Positions 52,919 through 64,000 of a DNA stretch of 64,000 nucleotides are shown piece after piece (the first letter of the stretch is position 1; each line of letters opens with the position of its first letter). The translations under genes and the position numbers were made by a program. Source of the stretch: Lepidurus packardi. Lineage: Eukaryota > Arthropoda > Branchiopoda > Notostraca > Triopsidae. The stretch lies in contig JAKZAN010000004.1 in NCBI GenBank assembly GCA_023053545.1, positions 8,308,001 to 8,372,000 on the forward strand. The letters are read 5' to 3'. Under the pieces are notes generated by a model, which worked only from the letters and a program-made list of their open reading frames with translations, was not told where the DNA came from and did no database searches.

Positions 52919-55730
52919 TCATATTAGAAGAAGAGAAAAACGATACCATCGTTTTGTGGTACTTGAAGTAGATCCATTCAAGCGAATACAGCGGCAACTC
53001 CAGTACCGAACATAACTTATGCGCTGTTGTAAATCATCGAAGCCCAGGCTTCCTACGTTTTCTCCTTCAATAGCAAGAGCAATAACTGCAATAGCAATAG
53101 CTGCATGGATTGAAGTTTCTTTGCGTTTTTTATCCAAAAACCGGGCAATCCAGCTTCAACCATGAGCAAAATGCTGAAAGTAAAAATGGAATTTAAATTG
53201 CAGATGTTTCTGTTTGGAATCTCATTCACATACTCCGTGTTAAATATGTTAAGGAAACTTGTCTTCGGTAAGATAAAGCCAAAATTAGCTTTAAAGAATT
53301 CCTGTTTAGCAAGACTCAAGCGACAGCGCTGAGTTTTCAAAAAAACCTTCACCCATTGCGTTATGGAGGTAAGATTTTTCCTATGAAAAGAAGCAAAAAT
53401 TTAGCTTAAAGTTACCGCTTGATTTTACTCAAGATCAAACAATTCTTCAGTTCATTTTACTTGATACTTATGTTTACTTTGATAAAAACAAATTATCCGG
53501 TCAAAACCTTTCGAAATCCATCGTCATCATCGTTACCAATGTTCTTAGATTGTAACTGTGAATTAGTAAGTTAAAGTTTAGTGTGTTTATGACCAACGAA
53601 GTTATTTATCGTAGTCTGTAAATAAGGATTAGTTTATGTACTTAAAGCCATATCTATTATGGGTGACGTGAAAAATTTCGAAACACACTACTTCATACTG
53701 AAGCTCGATTTTTTGTGAAATGGCCACAAAAGGTATTCGCTAAGGTTAAAAGTTGATTAGCGTACAATGTCACAGTATAAAGGTTTCACAGTATGGTAAC
53801 TGGGGGTATCTTCCAATGTAAAGGGATTAACACGATTTTCTCGGTCTCAAGAGGATGTGGGGGTAACAAGGAACATAGGAGGGATGGATTCACAGACTTG
53901 CCCATCCTACCCCAGAAGTAGGCATTCCAAATCTACTACAAGAAGGGTTCGAAAAGAGAACAAAACATTCACAAAACGGGGGACTGGTGACCTTTATCTC
54001 GAGGGAGTTTGGGGCTGACGTAAGATTCGACTAGCATTGCGCGATTTTGAAAGTTTTTCTCCCGGAAATGATTATGCTGGATCTTGGTATTAAAGTCTTA
54101 CGGTAAAAGTCTTTCATAGTTGTAAAGTAGTAAAGAATAGTTGTAAAGTACCAATGTAATGGATAACTCGTATATAGACATAAATAGTCATAACAACACA
54201 TATAGACATTAATATACATGGGTATTTTATAGTATATGGAGTTAAACCTGTATACTATAAAACACCTATGTATGGGTTGCAAAATAGACTGCCTCCTCGT
54301 GGTGCAACCTGGGTAACGCGAAATAGTCTATAATGTGTATACGTGTTGTGCTTTGACCTAGTTAATTCATCTTTTATTTTAAGCTCACATAGTTTAAAGC
54401 AATAGATTTAAATTACGCGCTTTGTAAACCGTCGTGACCTTTTTTGAACTGCACTGGTAGGTTTGCGAATGTACCCTTTCATTTTCTGGCCTTTTACCTG
54501 AATATTACTCGGGGGACCGAGAAGGTCGTCAGAAAACCTTAACATTGGAAGATAGCCCTGTTAGCATACTGTGAAACCTCTATACTGTGTACAATGTAGT
54601 AAGTCCGTGGACCTTTTTTACGTGCATCGTAGAAACATTGAGCGCGTGGCCTTTCAGGTAGCGTCCACCATGTTTAATTGAAGATAGAGACCAATGATAG
54701 ATTGTAGGATGTGTTTCTTTCTGCCAAACAATCCATAATTTATGTTATGTATTATAACCTATGAAAAATATAATTACGGCATAATTGATGTACAAATTGT
54801 TCCTTGCTTGTCAAAGGGTAGGTCCGTTTCCGCGAATTAGGCTAACGAAGCTGTCAAAATCATGGACGCCTGGTTGTCCTGGTTTGTTAAGCTGTAATAG
54901 TTCAATGAATGTCACGGGGAAATCTTTCATTATTACTGGCAGGTTGTAGAAGGCGACATGGGTAAGATCTGGCATTACCAACGCTTTAGAACAAAAATGT
55001 GCATCCAATCGAAGAGTTGGAAGTGCTGGTCGCACCAGTGATCCGTTTATGTGACGGATTATCAGGTCAGCATTCTCGCAGTTGGCGACGAGGATTAACT
55101 TGGAGTTGTTTTTTACTATTTATCAAAATTTAATAATTGCTAAAGTAGTAACTTTTCGACGTATTGAAACGTCAAAAGTTTTGTTCTGTCACTTACTTTG
55201 AAGAAATTTACAAGCAAATACTACGCTTTTAAATTCCCCGATCGCAAAACATATTAATAAGTAATTTAAGGCAGTTTAAGGTTTTAGTTTTCCAAATTGA
55301 TTAAATCCACAAGTAAAGTTTTACCAATTTTCTGTAATAGGAGGTAAATTTATAACTTGGTCTAGTGTTTTAGAGTTTCAAGACTCCTTTGGCATGCAAT
55401 TACTTTACTTACTTAAGTGTTCCAACTCGGAACGTGTAGAGAGTCTCGATGATGGGCTTCAGTATACCCTCAGATTTGGGTAACTTCGGGCAAGATTACG
55501 TACGGCTAATTGAATGGCGTTGTGCATCACCGTTTGTGATGACCGCTGTCGACTCCGCTGAAGCTCCTCGTCCATAAGCAATCTTTGAGTAAATTGCCGA
55601 TAATCTACTAAGCCAGAACATCTTGACGGCTTACTTATAGGGCTGTTGTTCTGATGACTTAATTAGCAAAGGTACATCAACCCAAAGTACCGGAGCAAAG
55701 GTAAGCAAGGCATTCAGTCTAGTGATTTGA
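52919..55730 (-). pseudogene. Ionotropic receptor IR-C pseudogene
   Basis: Middle copy of the IR-B/C/D tandem array, clearly broken. The signal-peptide exon (about 55650-55720), LLMDEE-type exon 2, and the exon with LRLDAHFCSKALVMP (54950-55120) are present. The next exon meets TAA in the segment DNQASMILTASLA. Exons for HPTIYHWSLSS (about 54600-54720) and S1 (53640-53750) remain. The sequence then jumps from a partial GQ-type S2 exon (53480-53540) straight to the intron/exon border of the TYNV-type exon (53543). The exons for the DMGVAPF segment, M1 and the M3/pore have been deleted. The final exon (52919-53160) carries indels and repeated GCAATA units. An 819-bp MITE sits in the intron before the S1 exon. 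Confidence 0.88.
53771..54589. mobile_element. MITE-like element with 47-bp terminal inverted repeats and 8-bp TSD
   Basis: The left end CACAGTATAAAGGTTTCACA and the right end, inverted, CACAGTATAGAGGTTTCACA start about 47 bp of near-perfect inverted repeats, running inward to TATCTTCCAATG. An exact 8-bp duplication TACAATGT flanks it (53763-53770 and 54590-54597). The paralogue IR-B has the uninterrupted site (GACAATGTAGTAAG at about 50801). There is no transposase. The 8-bp duplication fits hAT or P-type elements; the superfamily is unresolved. Confidence 0.92.
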
Positions 55731-55783
55731 TTCACCACCTGATAAGCGAAGTAACTTTGGTAGGCGAGAACTGGCGAAGACCT

Positions 55784-55796
55784 GTTTTTATATTTA
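55784..55796 (-). promoter_or_regulatory. Decayed TATA element of IR-C
   Basis: TAAATATAAAAAC on the minus strand, aligned with the TATATAAAAG of IR-B. It is upstream of a pseudogene, so probably relict. Confidence 0.4.
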
Positions 55797-56653
55797 CGCC
55801 GTGGCTTCAAAAAACAAGGCCGGATGAAGCTATACAAGGAGTATAGTAAGGTAGAGTGACTTATTTTTACGCATGTTCTATATACAATACATTTCGTAGT
55901 TTACGGACGGACTAGAAAGGAAGCTTTTGCGTTCCAAACTCCGGTTCACATCACCAGCTGTGCTTTCCCAGATATTTGAACGATCACTTTTTCTCTTTTG
56001 TGCCTTCCCTTTTTAGTTATTGATTTACATTTTATGTGCATGCATTGGGGTTGACTTCGTGCAACGTAACGCGTTCTGGTTACCTTATGACAAAGCTTTT
56101 TAAATAATTTTTTTTAACAGCCATGGGTCGTCCTGACATAGTACTAAAAAGTGATATTTTTTAAAGTATCTTAATTCTTTAGCAGTTATAATTTTTAAAA
56201 AATCTACAAAATAAAGCCATGCCCAAGTCAAAAAAGCATTGAGTATCCAACATAACCACGACCGTTATAATATAATGATTGTTTGTTCAGGAAGCTACTT
56301 TTATCCCTACTCATATGCGAGTTCTCTCGTAAAAAGGTAGTCCTCCTCCTATATATCTTTATGGAACAACTTCACAGGTTAATAACGGAAAGAGTAGGAG
56401 CTTCCTGAATGTATAATATTTCCGCTTTGATTATTAACAATGAGAAGAGGGCTGAGTCTGTGCTTACTAATTTCGTGCTAACTTAGTCCTCTTTAATTCA
56501 GCCTTATGTAAGTATGGTGTCTAATAATTCTATGTATTGACACTTATATTAATAAATTACAAGTAGTAAGTAATTGACGCAACTGCGAAGCGTCTTAATA
56601 TCTACCTTGTTCCCGGAACGATTGACTACATTGTTTGACTACGTACTTTTATA

Positions 56654-59588
56654 TTATGAGAGGAGAAAAACGACTTTCGTCGTTTTCTGATACTTAAAGT
56701 AAATCCATTCAAGCGAATACAGCAGCAGTGAGACGGCAACTCCAGCACCGAAAATGACAAATGCGCTTTGTAAATCATTGAGGGCCAGGCTTCTCACGCC
56801 TTCTCCTTGAATAACGGGAGAACTAGTGCTGCAAGGATTGAAATTTCTTTGCCTTTTAATCCAAAAGCCAGGCAATCCAGCTTCAACCATGCGCAAAATG
56901 CTGACAAATGAAATTAGAGTTATAAATATTTCTTTTTGTCTCTTATGCTGTAGTTAACTCAGTGTCGAAGATGCTCAAGAAGCTTTTCTTGGGAAAGATA
57001 AATCCAAAACTGGCTTGAAAGAATTCTTGTTTCGCTAGACTGAAGCGACAACGCTGCGTTTCAGCGAAATCTTCATCCATGGCGATATCCAGCCAAGATT
57101 TTTCCTACATAATTTAAAATACAATTTGATAAATAAACATGCGGTTGGATTTGTGTCGAATTACCGACAACTTATTATTCATTTATTTACTTTCAGATAC
57201 GCGTATTGCCCTGTTAAAATATTCCGAAATCCAACCATGTCATCAGTGATGTAATGCTTTGCAGGGTTTTGCTGGATTTGGGTTCCGATAATGGCATATA
57301 CACCATCTTTTGCTTCCTGAGTTCATTAGAAAAGATTTTCTTAACTCAATTATTAATCCCACGAAGATTTGTGCTACCATGAGAAGTCCGTCTAGAGCTG
57401 ATGCTTTTAGGACCGTATACTTCAGCTCCCTGGAAGTGACCAGTTCTTCCAAGGAACTGATGATCGGGCGTAGTTTGATGACTGTTAGGAAAGACATGAG
57501 GGTGCCCATGTAGAGGTACACAATAACAACCGCAGATAGACACCAAATTGCACCCAGGAGTCGTGGGGCTAATCCTGGAGTTAGTTCTTGACCAGCTGGT
57601 TTTTGGACCGAAAATTTATAGGTAAGTAGTATGTTAGCTTAGTTTGTAGCTTCCTAACATTGAGTGTTGAGGACGCCAAAGACGAAGGAGAATTCCTGGG
57701 TCATAGTAGTAATTCCGTAGCGTTTGTTCACGGTCCACAAGACGCGGTGATGGAACCATAAAACGGGAGGTAGAATGAACAGCACAAGTATGAGTAAGAG
57801 CCATACCTTAATGGACATAAATTTTGAGGAATTTTTGTCCTAATAGTGGGTAACTGAAAGCTTATAAAATAATGCGTAATGGGCTATATGCCGTAAAACG
57901 TACCTGAGGATGGAATGGTTTAGTGCAAGCGAAGGTTTTACTATCTTCCCGAGGTGGAGGGATCAGTATTGTAGTGGTTTCTTCATGAAATGACGTACTG
58001 AAGTCCACTGCTGTTTTCCGGGTGTACCCCATAGTAAACGGAGCAGCGCCCATGTCAGCTGCCTATATTCATACGGCAAATTCCATACGTTAAACAATGG
58101 AGACTGAGACGATGTATTGGCATCACTTGATCTATCACCATCCGGATCATTCCATTCCATGTACCGTCAGGGAGTAGTTTACCGAACGATTTATCTTTAG
58201 GAGGTGTTACACTATAGCTACGAATTAACAAATTAATTAAACCTGCAGATTAATTAGTATGTACAGTTAGTAATTTGAAATTGGTCATTTGAGTGATAAT
58301 AAAATAGAGTTTATTTACTTGAAGCTGAATTTACTCTGGAGAGCGTAGATAATTTCAAAACACACGCCTTGGTAACTAACGCTACCCTTTTGAACTGTGA
58401 CGTTGGGTTGTGAGTAACGCACGAAAGGCACTCGCTAAAGGTTAAATATTGGTTTATTTATATAAAAGTGATTTAAATGGTTTAGAGGTTGGAAAGTTGC
58501 ATCTCCACTCCTACTTTTGTAGTCGAGAGACGTAGAGTGCGACCTTTCAGGTAGCGTCTAACAGATTTGCTTGAAGTTGGAGACCAATGGTGGATTGTAG
58601 GATGTGTCTCTTGTTGACAAAACTGCATATAATCTTAGTTTTAGGTTATAACGCATGAAATTCGTTGAATTACGGAATAATTGGTGTTCAAAATAGTTCC
58701 TTGTTTGTCAAACGGTAGGTCCATTTCCGTGAATGAGACTAACGAGGCTGTCAAAACCAAAGGCACCTGATTGTCCTGTTATGTTAAGCTGTATTAGTTA
58801 AGGAACGTCTAAGAAAATCTTCTGTTTTTTTACTGGCAGGTTGTAGAGGGTGACTTGTTGGGTAACATTTGGTATTATTAACACTCTTGGACAGAAATGT
58901 GTGTCCAGTCGAAGAGTTCGAAATACTGGCTTTACCAATGATCCGTTGATATATTGGGTTATAATATCGGCATTGATGCAGGTCGTAAGGAGGATTAATT
59001 TGGTGTTATTTTGTACTAGTCAATATTGAAAGTTTAACATTGGTTAAGGTAATACGTTCAGGGAGTATTGACACAGTAGGACTGATCCTGTCACGTACCC
59101 AAATTACGTTTCCCATCAGTTGTAAAACAGATTAACAAGAAATTTAACGCTGTTCAAGATCTTAATTTTCCAAATCGATTAAAAACAATAGATCTAATTT
59201 ACCAAGTTCTGTAATAGGATATTCACAACTTGAGTTTTAGTTTTAGAATGTCAAAACTCCTTTCGTATGCATACAACAATCCTTACTTAAGCGTTTCAAC
59301 CCGGAACGTGTAGAGAGCATTGATGAAGAGCTCCGGTGTACCCTCAAATTAGGGTACCCTTGTGCAAGATTACGTACGGCTAATTGAATGGCGTTGTGCA
59401 TCAGTGATTCTGTTGACCATGGTTGATCCCGCCAAAATTCCTCGTCCATAAGCAATCCTATGAGTAAACTGCCTATAAATTACTAAGCCAGATTACCTTG
59501 ACGGTTTACTTATAGGGCTGTAGTTCTGATCACTTAACTGGCAAAGGTACATCAACCCAAAGTACCGGAACAGAGCAGGGAGCGTCAT
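56654..59588 (-). CDS. Divergent ionotropic receptor IR-D
   Basis: Exons read: 59510-59588 (signal peptide, MTLPALFRYFGLMYLCQLSD), 59287-59457, 58834-59015, 58674-58775, 58515-58622, 58319-58434, 58127-58217, 57904-58062, 57659-57806, 57378-57595, 57191-57316, 56959-57104, 56654-56900. One short exon between 59016 and 59286 is unresolved. The ligand domain has RVPFVRYSQPNVTVQKGSV and DMGAAPFTMGYTRKTAVDF. M1 is VWLLLILVLFILPPVLW. The M3/pore is VVIVYLYMGTLMSFLTVIKL. M4 is DLQSAFVIFGAGVAVSLLL. Apparent stops (58815, 58650) fall inside introns when the paralogue-supported splice sites are used. The 58623-58673 intron (51 nt) uses an ATGCAG acceptor 9 nt upstream of the paralogous one, which has lost its AG, adding FCQ in frame. 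This is the best candidate in the array for an intact receptor. Confidence 0.87.
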
Positions 59589-59660
59589 GGAGTCTAGTGA
59601 TTCGATGCACTACTTTAAACAAGCGAAGTAACCATGCTAGGCAGCAACTGAGAAGACCTG

Positions 59661-59670
59661 CTTTATATAC
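59661..59670 (-). promoter_or_regulatory. TATA box of IR-D
   Basis: GTATATAAAG on the minus strand, at the same spacing from the ATG as the TATA element of IR-B. Confidence 0.55.
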
Positions 59671-61921
59671 ATACCATGCTTTCTGGTGGCAAGGTTGTGT
59701 AAGCTAGCGGGGTAAGTAATAAGGGGGCCATGTTCGACCTAAACTGTATAAGGAAGTATTTTTAAGTTTCTGGACAGTATTGAAAGGCAAGCTCTCCCGC
59801 TTGTAACTCTTACAGTTCACATCATCAGCTGTGATTCTCCAATATTTTAAAGGATTGCTTCTTCAGTTTTGTACCTCCCCCTGTTTAGTTATTGATTCAC
59901 ATTTCATGTTACTTCATGACTATGCATGAATTGAGTCGACTTGACGTGAGATCTAAATGCGTGCGGGTACCTTCTGCCCAACCTTCTTATGGCATTTCTA
60001 AGGCATAAAACTGTTGTGTTGCACGAACCTTCCTGACCACGATACTCTTTTCGAATTATTCTTTAAAATGCTTATTTAAAAAAAAAAAAAATACCATATA
60101 TATATATATCCTAAGAAATAACTAAAAAAATATTTAAAATGCAGCGTAATGCACTTCCAAGGTCTTTCTATCAAGTTCTTGTTAGGTAATTCTTACATCC
60201 CAATATTTCTTTTTAATCGTTATTGGTTTTGTTGTTGTTAGATTGTTGTTGTTTTTTCAAATCCATTAGCATAATTCTTACATTTGGGTTAAATTATGCA
60301 TTACACATAAATCACGCGGAAAACGGGGAGATTAAGGAATGTCACCACCCTTTAGGAAGTTATTTGCGTACTGCAAGTACAAAAAAAGCACGAAAGAATA
60401 ACTTACTTGGGCCAGGCCAGACTTGTGGCGTTCCTCACAGTTACTCAACAACGAAAAACTGTAAACCGAGCAAAACGAGTGGGACCTGACGGGTTTCTTA
60501 GATCTGCTTCCGCATGCCTAACAGACGCTTCACAGCCCATGCACTCCGAGTGGAATATCTTGTTTTTCATCTTTTATTTCTTCTTGTATGTTTCGGACAG
60601 TGAAATAAAATTCATGATAATATGTTAGAAATTTTCATAGCATCAATAGCAGACGAATCTTACTTTTTACTAAGTGCTTAATTTTTACTAAGTAATAATT
60701 AATTTGTGCTTCTTTTTGTTCTTATTGTTGAGTAATGGCAAGTAAGGCCGTAGTAACGCTACGCCGCCCGGCCTGACCCAAGTTGGCTTCCTGCGTACTT
60801 TTTTGGATCCTACAGTACGATTCCAGTGCCCGAAGTGAAGAGTCAAAGACTATGTTAGGCTTTTTTTCCAGGTATATTTCTGTCTTCCAGACCTTGCAAG
60901 TTTTTTTTTTCAAAGGTCTCGTCGTAGGTTTCCGGACTATTGACATATCTTTTATTTAAGCATAGTTTTAGTACATCTTAAATACTCAATACAGGTACGT
61001 AGAAAGGGCAAACGGAGTTGCGCCTTGATCGGGTGGGTTAATTAACATGGGGATGGGTTCCTTTGTTGGATATTTTTTTGTTAACATTTAACCAGCGTGA
61101 ACATCTGCGCTTTACTAGTCTGTATTATTATGTAATAAAATTTATGGACAATCACTTGCCTTGTAAATAAGGACTTTTAACTTTAACTTCGTTGGATTCG
61201 ACTGTATGGATGTTATGCTTTTTTCTCCTGCGAAGAGCTAATTAGGATGCAAAATGCATACAGAATGGGTAATACTAATTCCTTTAAAAACAAAGAATGC
61301 GTCAAAATTACTTAAAATCTAATCTATTACTATTAACCGTTTATACCCTTTAGAATTGTCCTATCTTTGTTAATTCATCCAATTGCTTAACAAAGGGGGG
61401 AGACTAGTCACTATATATGATGAAGCAAATATTAGGATGTGCTTTTTTACTTCTTCTGGCCATCAGTAGAATACATTTGAAAACATGTACTGGTGAATGT
61501 CACATTGAGGATAAAATACGTCCTTTTCACATTGGAAGAATGTTAACAGAATTCATGAGCCTCCAATAATCCGTCTTGTGTGATTATGGCAGAATCAACG
61601 TTTTTGAGGAGCTTAAACCGCTAAATAATTAATTACTCGGTTAATATGCATAATTGACAGAGGGGTTCTTCAGCCAGAACACTTCATTTGGTCTCATCTA
61701 TAACATCATCTTTTTTTTTTATTTTTTTGCACCTTACTCCACCTTTAAGACCCCCGTCTTGCAACTTTGGAGATTTTTTCCGCTAATAGATGATACTAGT
61801 GTTTTTTTCTTAATTAAGCTATGCTATATTATATTCTTAACAACAGATGACAGTATCTACAACTAGCGCGAAACTTAAAGTTTGTGGACAGTGAGTTGTA
61901 GGTAACCATAGTACGCGTTTA
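59671..61921. other. Intergenic region between IR-D and CLCA
   Basis: The first 400 bp are homologous to the upstream flanks of IR-B and IR-C. Beyond that is A/T-rich DNA with an (A)n run and (TA)n near 60080-60110. No coding exon recognised. Confidence 0.5.
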
Positions 61922-64000
61922 TTAACTTCCTACAAGGTTCGCAAATCGGGTGCGAATACGTTGTCGATTTATTACAACCAAATATCCAAGTAGTATTGCT
62001 GCCATTAATAGGCACAGAGTACCAATAACAATCCCAGCAACAGCTCCTCCGGACAGGCCAGTATCGGCCACAAGAGCTACTGCAACAATGTTGGAAGGTT
62101 GTGACGTCTTACTGTTTTCACTCTGACTAACGAGTACGATAGCTATAAAATACGTGTGACCAGTAAGCAGTAGAGGCAAATCTTCCTTAATTTGTACTAT
62201 TTGACCAGCTGGTACTGAAGTATTGCTTGAGAGGGATACTCTCGTTACATTGTTCGATGTGAAGAAGGATGAGCCGATCAGTGAAACTGCGGTTTCAGAG
62301 TACCCGAGGGAGTAAACAAAATCACCTAAAATTTGCTTCAGAAATAAAATGTTTCTAAAGGTCGTGCAAATGTTGTTTACTATTCAATTCATCTTGGTCT
62401 AAGAATTTTCCTGGAACAGTCCACTCCAATACCACTGTATTACCTTTACTCGAAACTAGTCTCATGTCCGTAATTCTACTTGGTTTAAAATCCTCGTTGT
62501 AGTAAACCTAAAGAATTAAGCAATTTACAAAAAAAAAACAATGCCAAACTGAAATAGAGAGAGATTACCTCAGCAGCCCCAGCGGAATTAACCCGCGAAA
62601 AGTTGCTCAAACTGGCAAAGTCATTTTTCCCTGAGATGAAATGCTTAACTTTAAATATTTAACTTTAAAAATGCTTAACTATAAATTTAACTGTCAAAAT
62701 TAGGGAAATTAACTATTACCTTCAACAAGTAAAGTTCCAGTGTCACTCCAGGCATAACAGTCTACTGAGACGAAAACGCTGTCAGTTTGCGAAATACGCT
62801 TCAAATTGACCACGTAGCGAGAGTAAATTCCGTCGTTTGCTTTTAAATCCGCTCCCCCGCCATTGTCCAATAGCTCAATGTCATCCAAAGGCTCAATATT
62901 AATCCCACCAATTTTCGCACTGTAAAATTCAATCGGTTTTGGTTGTTCTTATATAAGTAAGAAGTATAGTTCAACTAAAAGAACGTTAAACTCACAAGAC
63001 TTTAGCGCCTAATACTGGACTAACTCCTTGCGCTAATTCAGCCTGGATGCGCAGGTTTTGTTGAGAATCTTGAGCAAAATGATAACCTGGGTTAAGAAAA
63101 ATCAGTTAATGAATGTATAATGAGGATTTGAGGTTTGAATTACCTGGTAGTAATCTGCACTTCAAGTCAATTGGCTTCTGATGGTTTCTGCCTTCGGAAG
63201 TGACTGTTAGAATGTATTTGGCTGTAGAATTACCCAAAGTAGTCACAGTAACATTACATGTAGTTTCCTTGAAGATAAGAATCTTAGTAGCTTATGGTTA
63301 AAGTTGGAGTTTTTTTTTTTACTGTAAATGTGCTAAACAACGCAGTGAAAGTGTAGTCATCTATGATCGACTCCAAATCAGCACGAGGAATGCGTTGGCG
63401 CAATCCATTAGACATGCACCATTTCATACGGCTACCAATTGTTATACACTTCAGATCTAATAAATCTGTGTAATCCAAGCGAAATAACACGTTACTGCCA
63501 GCCGCAGTATCAATAGCTACTGAGTAATCAAACTGTTTAACTCCACTAAAAGCAGTTTGGGCCAACTATGTGATGTAAGTGACAATCAGTAAATTGGTCA
63601 TGGAAGTGATAGGAAACTAAAGTAATTTTAAATATAGTTAAAGTAATTATTGTACTATTGTGGTTGAGGAATTCATTCCATTCCTAGGAAAAGCTGCGTA
63701 TGTTAGTGCTCTCGTTAAAGCCTTTTTGACTACTAAGGTTTTGGCTGGATTTCGAGCATCGTCGGCAAAACCTGTACCGTACGTAGCATCTACAATCTTC
63801 CACAAATGCATTGCAATACCACTCGAATTATTTTCCCTATTTTATCAATAAAAGAAATAAGCTAATGATTATTGTTCAGCAAACTTTTAGGATGTTATAC
63901 TGGGTAAGGGCAGCAGTCACTACTCTTACGTGAGAAGTACGTAAGGTGTCTATCATGGTATCTGGAACTGTACAATCCTCAAGGCACCCATCCGTAATAA
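61922..64000 (-). CDS. Calcium-activated chloride channel regulator (CLCA) family protein, 3' part
   Basis: Runs off the right edge; only the C-terminal portion is present. Exons: 63901-64000 (partial), 63656-63836, 63323-63565, 63144-63267, 62996-63086, 62720-62919, 62569-62630, 62381-62506, 61922-62325. The first exon starts ITDGCLEDC, the end of a VWA-like fold. The diagnostic CLCA block is ELLDNGGGADLKANDGIYSR followed by YVVNL, a beta-sandwich repeat. A fibronectin-III-like segment (ITDMRLVSSKGNTVVLEWTV) follows, then a single membrane segment near the C-terminus (AVAGIVIGTLCLLMAAILLG) and a short basic tail. Family members are secreted or membrane-anchored metalloprotease-like regulators of TMEM16 chloride channels. 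The protease part would lie outside the window. Confidence 0.9.

Noticed and set aside
58800..58833. In-frame TAA in IR-D as a nonsense mutation or read-through stop
   Set aside because: It lies within a 58-nt GT-AG intron shared by all three paralogues; splicing removes it and restores a conserved frame.

Overview
Eukaryotic nuclear DNA, almost certainly from an arthropod and best matching a small-intron crustacean such as the cladoceran Daphnia. The reasons are many GT-AG introns of about 50-75 nt, a peritrophin-type chitin-binding protein, an insect-type neuropeptide precursor, a tandem array of divergent ionotropic receptors (IRs), a CLCA gene and an intron-bearing tRNA-Leu(CAA). The species name is inference; the gene identities come from reading the spliced exons.

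Layout, left to right. 0.6-8.05 kb (-): a 19-exon formin of the INF2/formin-3 type. 13.95-15.07 kb (+): a secreted protein with three CBM14 chitin-binding domains. 16.5-18.0 kb (-): a three-exon neuropeptide precursor whose predicted product is amidated and may be the insect PTH-like hormone. 22.6-24.06 kb (-): EMC4. 25.4-27.8 kb (+): condensin II subunit NCAPH2. 28.0-28.4 kb (-): TMEM263. 29.13 kb (+): tRNA-Leu(CAA) followed by a decayed copy. 29.9-33.6 kb (+): Golgi class I alpha-1,2-mannosidase, with a small pogo/Tigger-like element in one intron. 36.3-39.7 kb: a complete hAT transposon with 8-bp target duplications and a broken transposase. 40.75-42.56 kb (+): a two-BIR plus RING inhibitor of apoptosis. 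43.3-44.5 kb (-): PDSS2 of ubiquinone synthesis. 45.9-59.6 kb (-): four ionotropic receptor genes. IR-A stands apart; IR-B, IR-C and IR-D are tandem copies about 3.7 kb apart, and IR-C is a pseudogene carrying a MITE. 61.9-64.0 kb (-): the 3' part of a CLCA-family gene running off the right edge.

The genes are not an operon or a single pathway. They are unrelated housekeeping genes (EMC4, NCAPH2, PDSS2, mannosidase, TMEM263) beside fast-evolving arthropod families (IRs, peritrophin, CLCA). The most informative parts are the IR array, where paralogues show splice-site decay, exon loss and an empty transposon site; the prohormone; and the two dated transposon insertions. Exon borders were read by eye from GT/AG sites and frame continuity. 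For eight genes the summed exons give an exact multiple of three.
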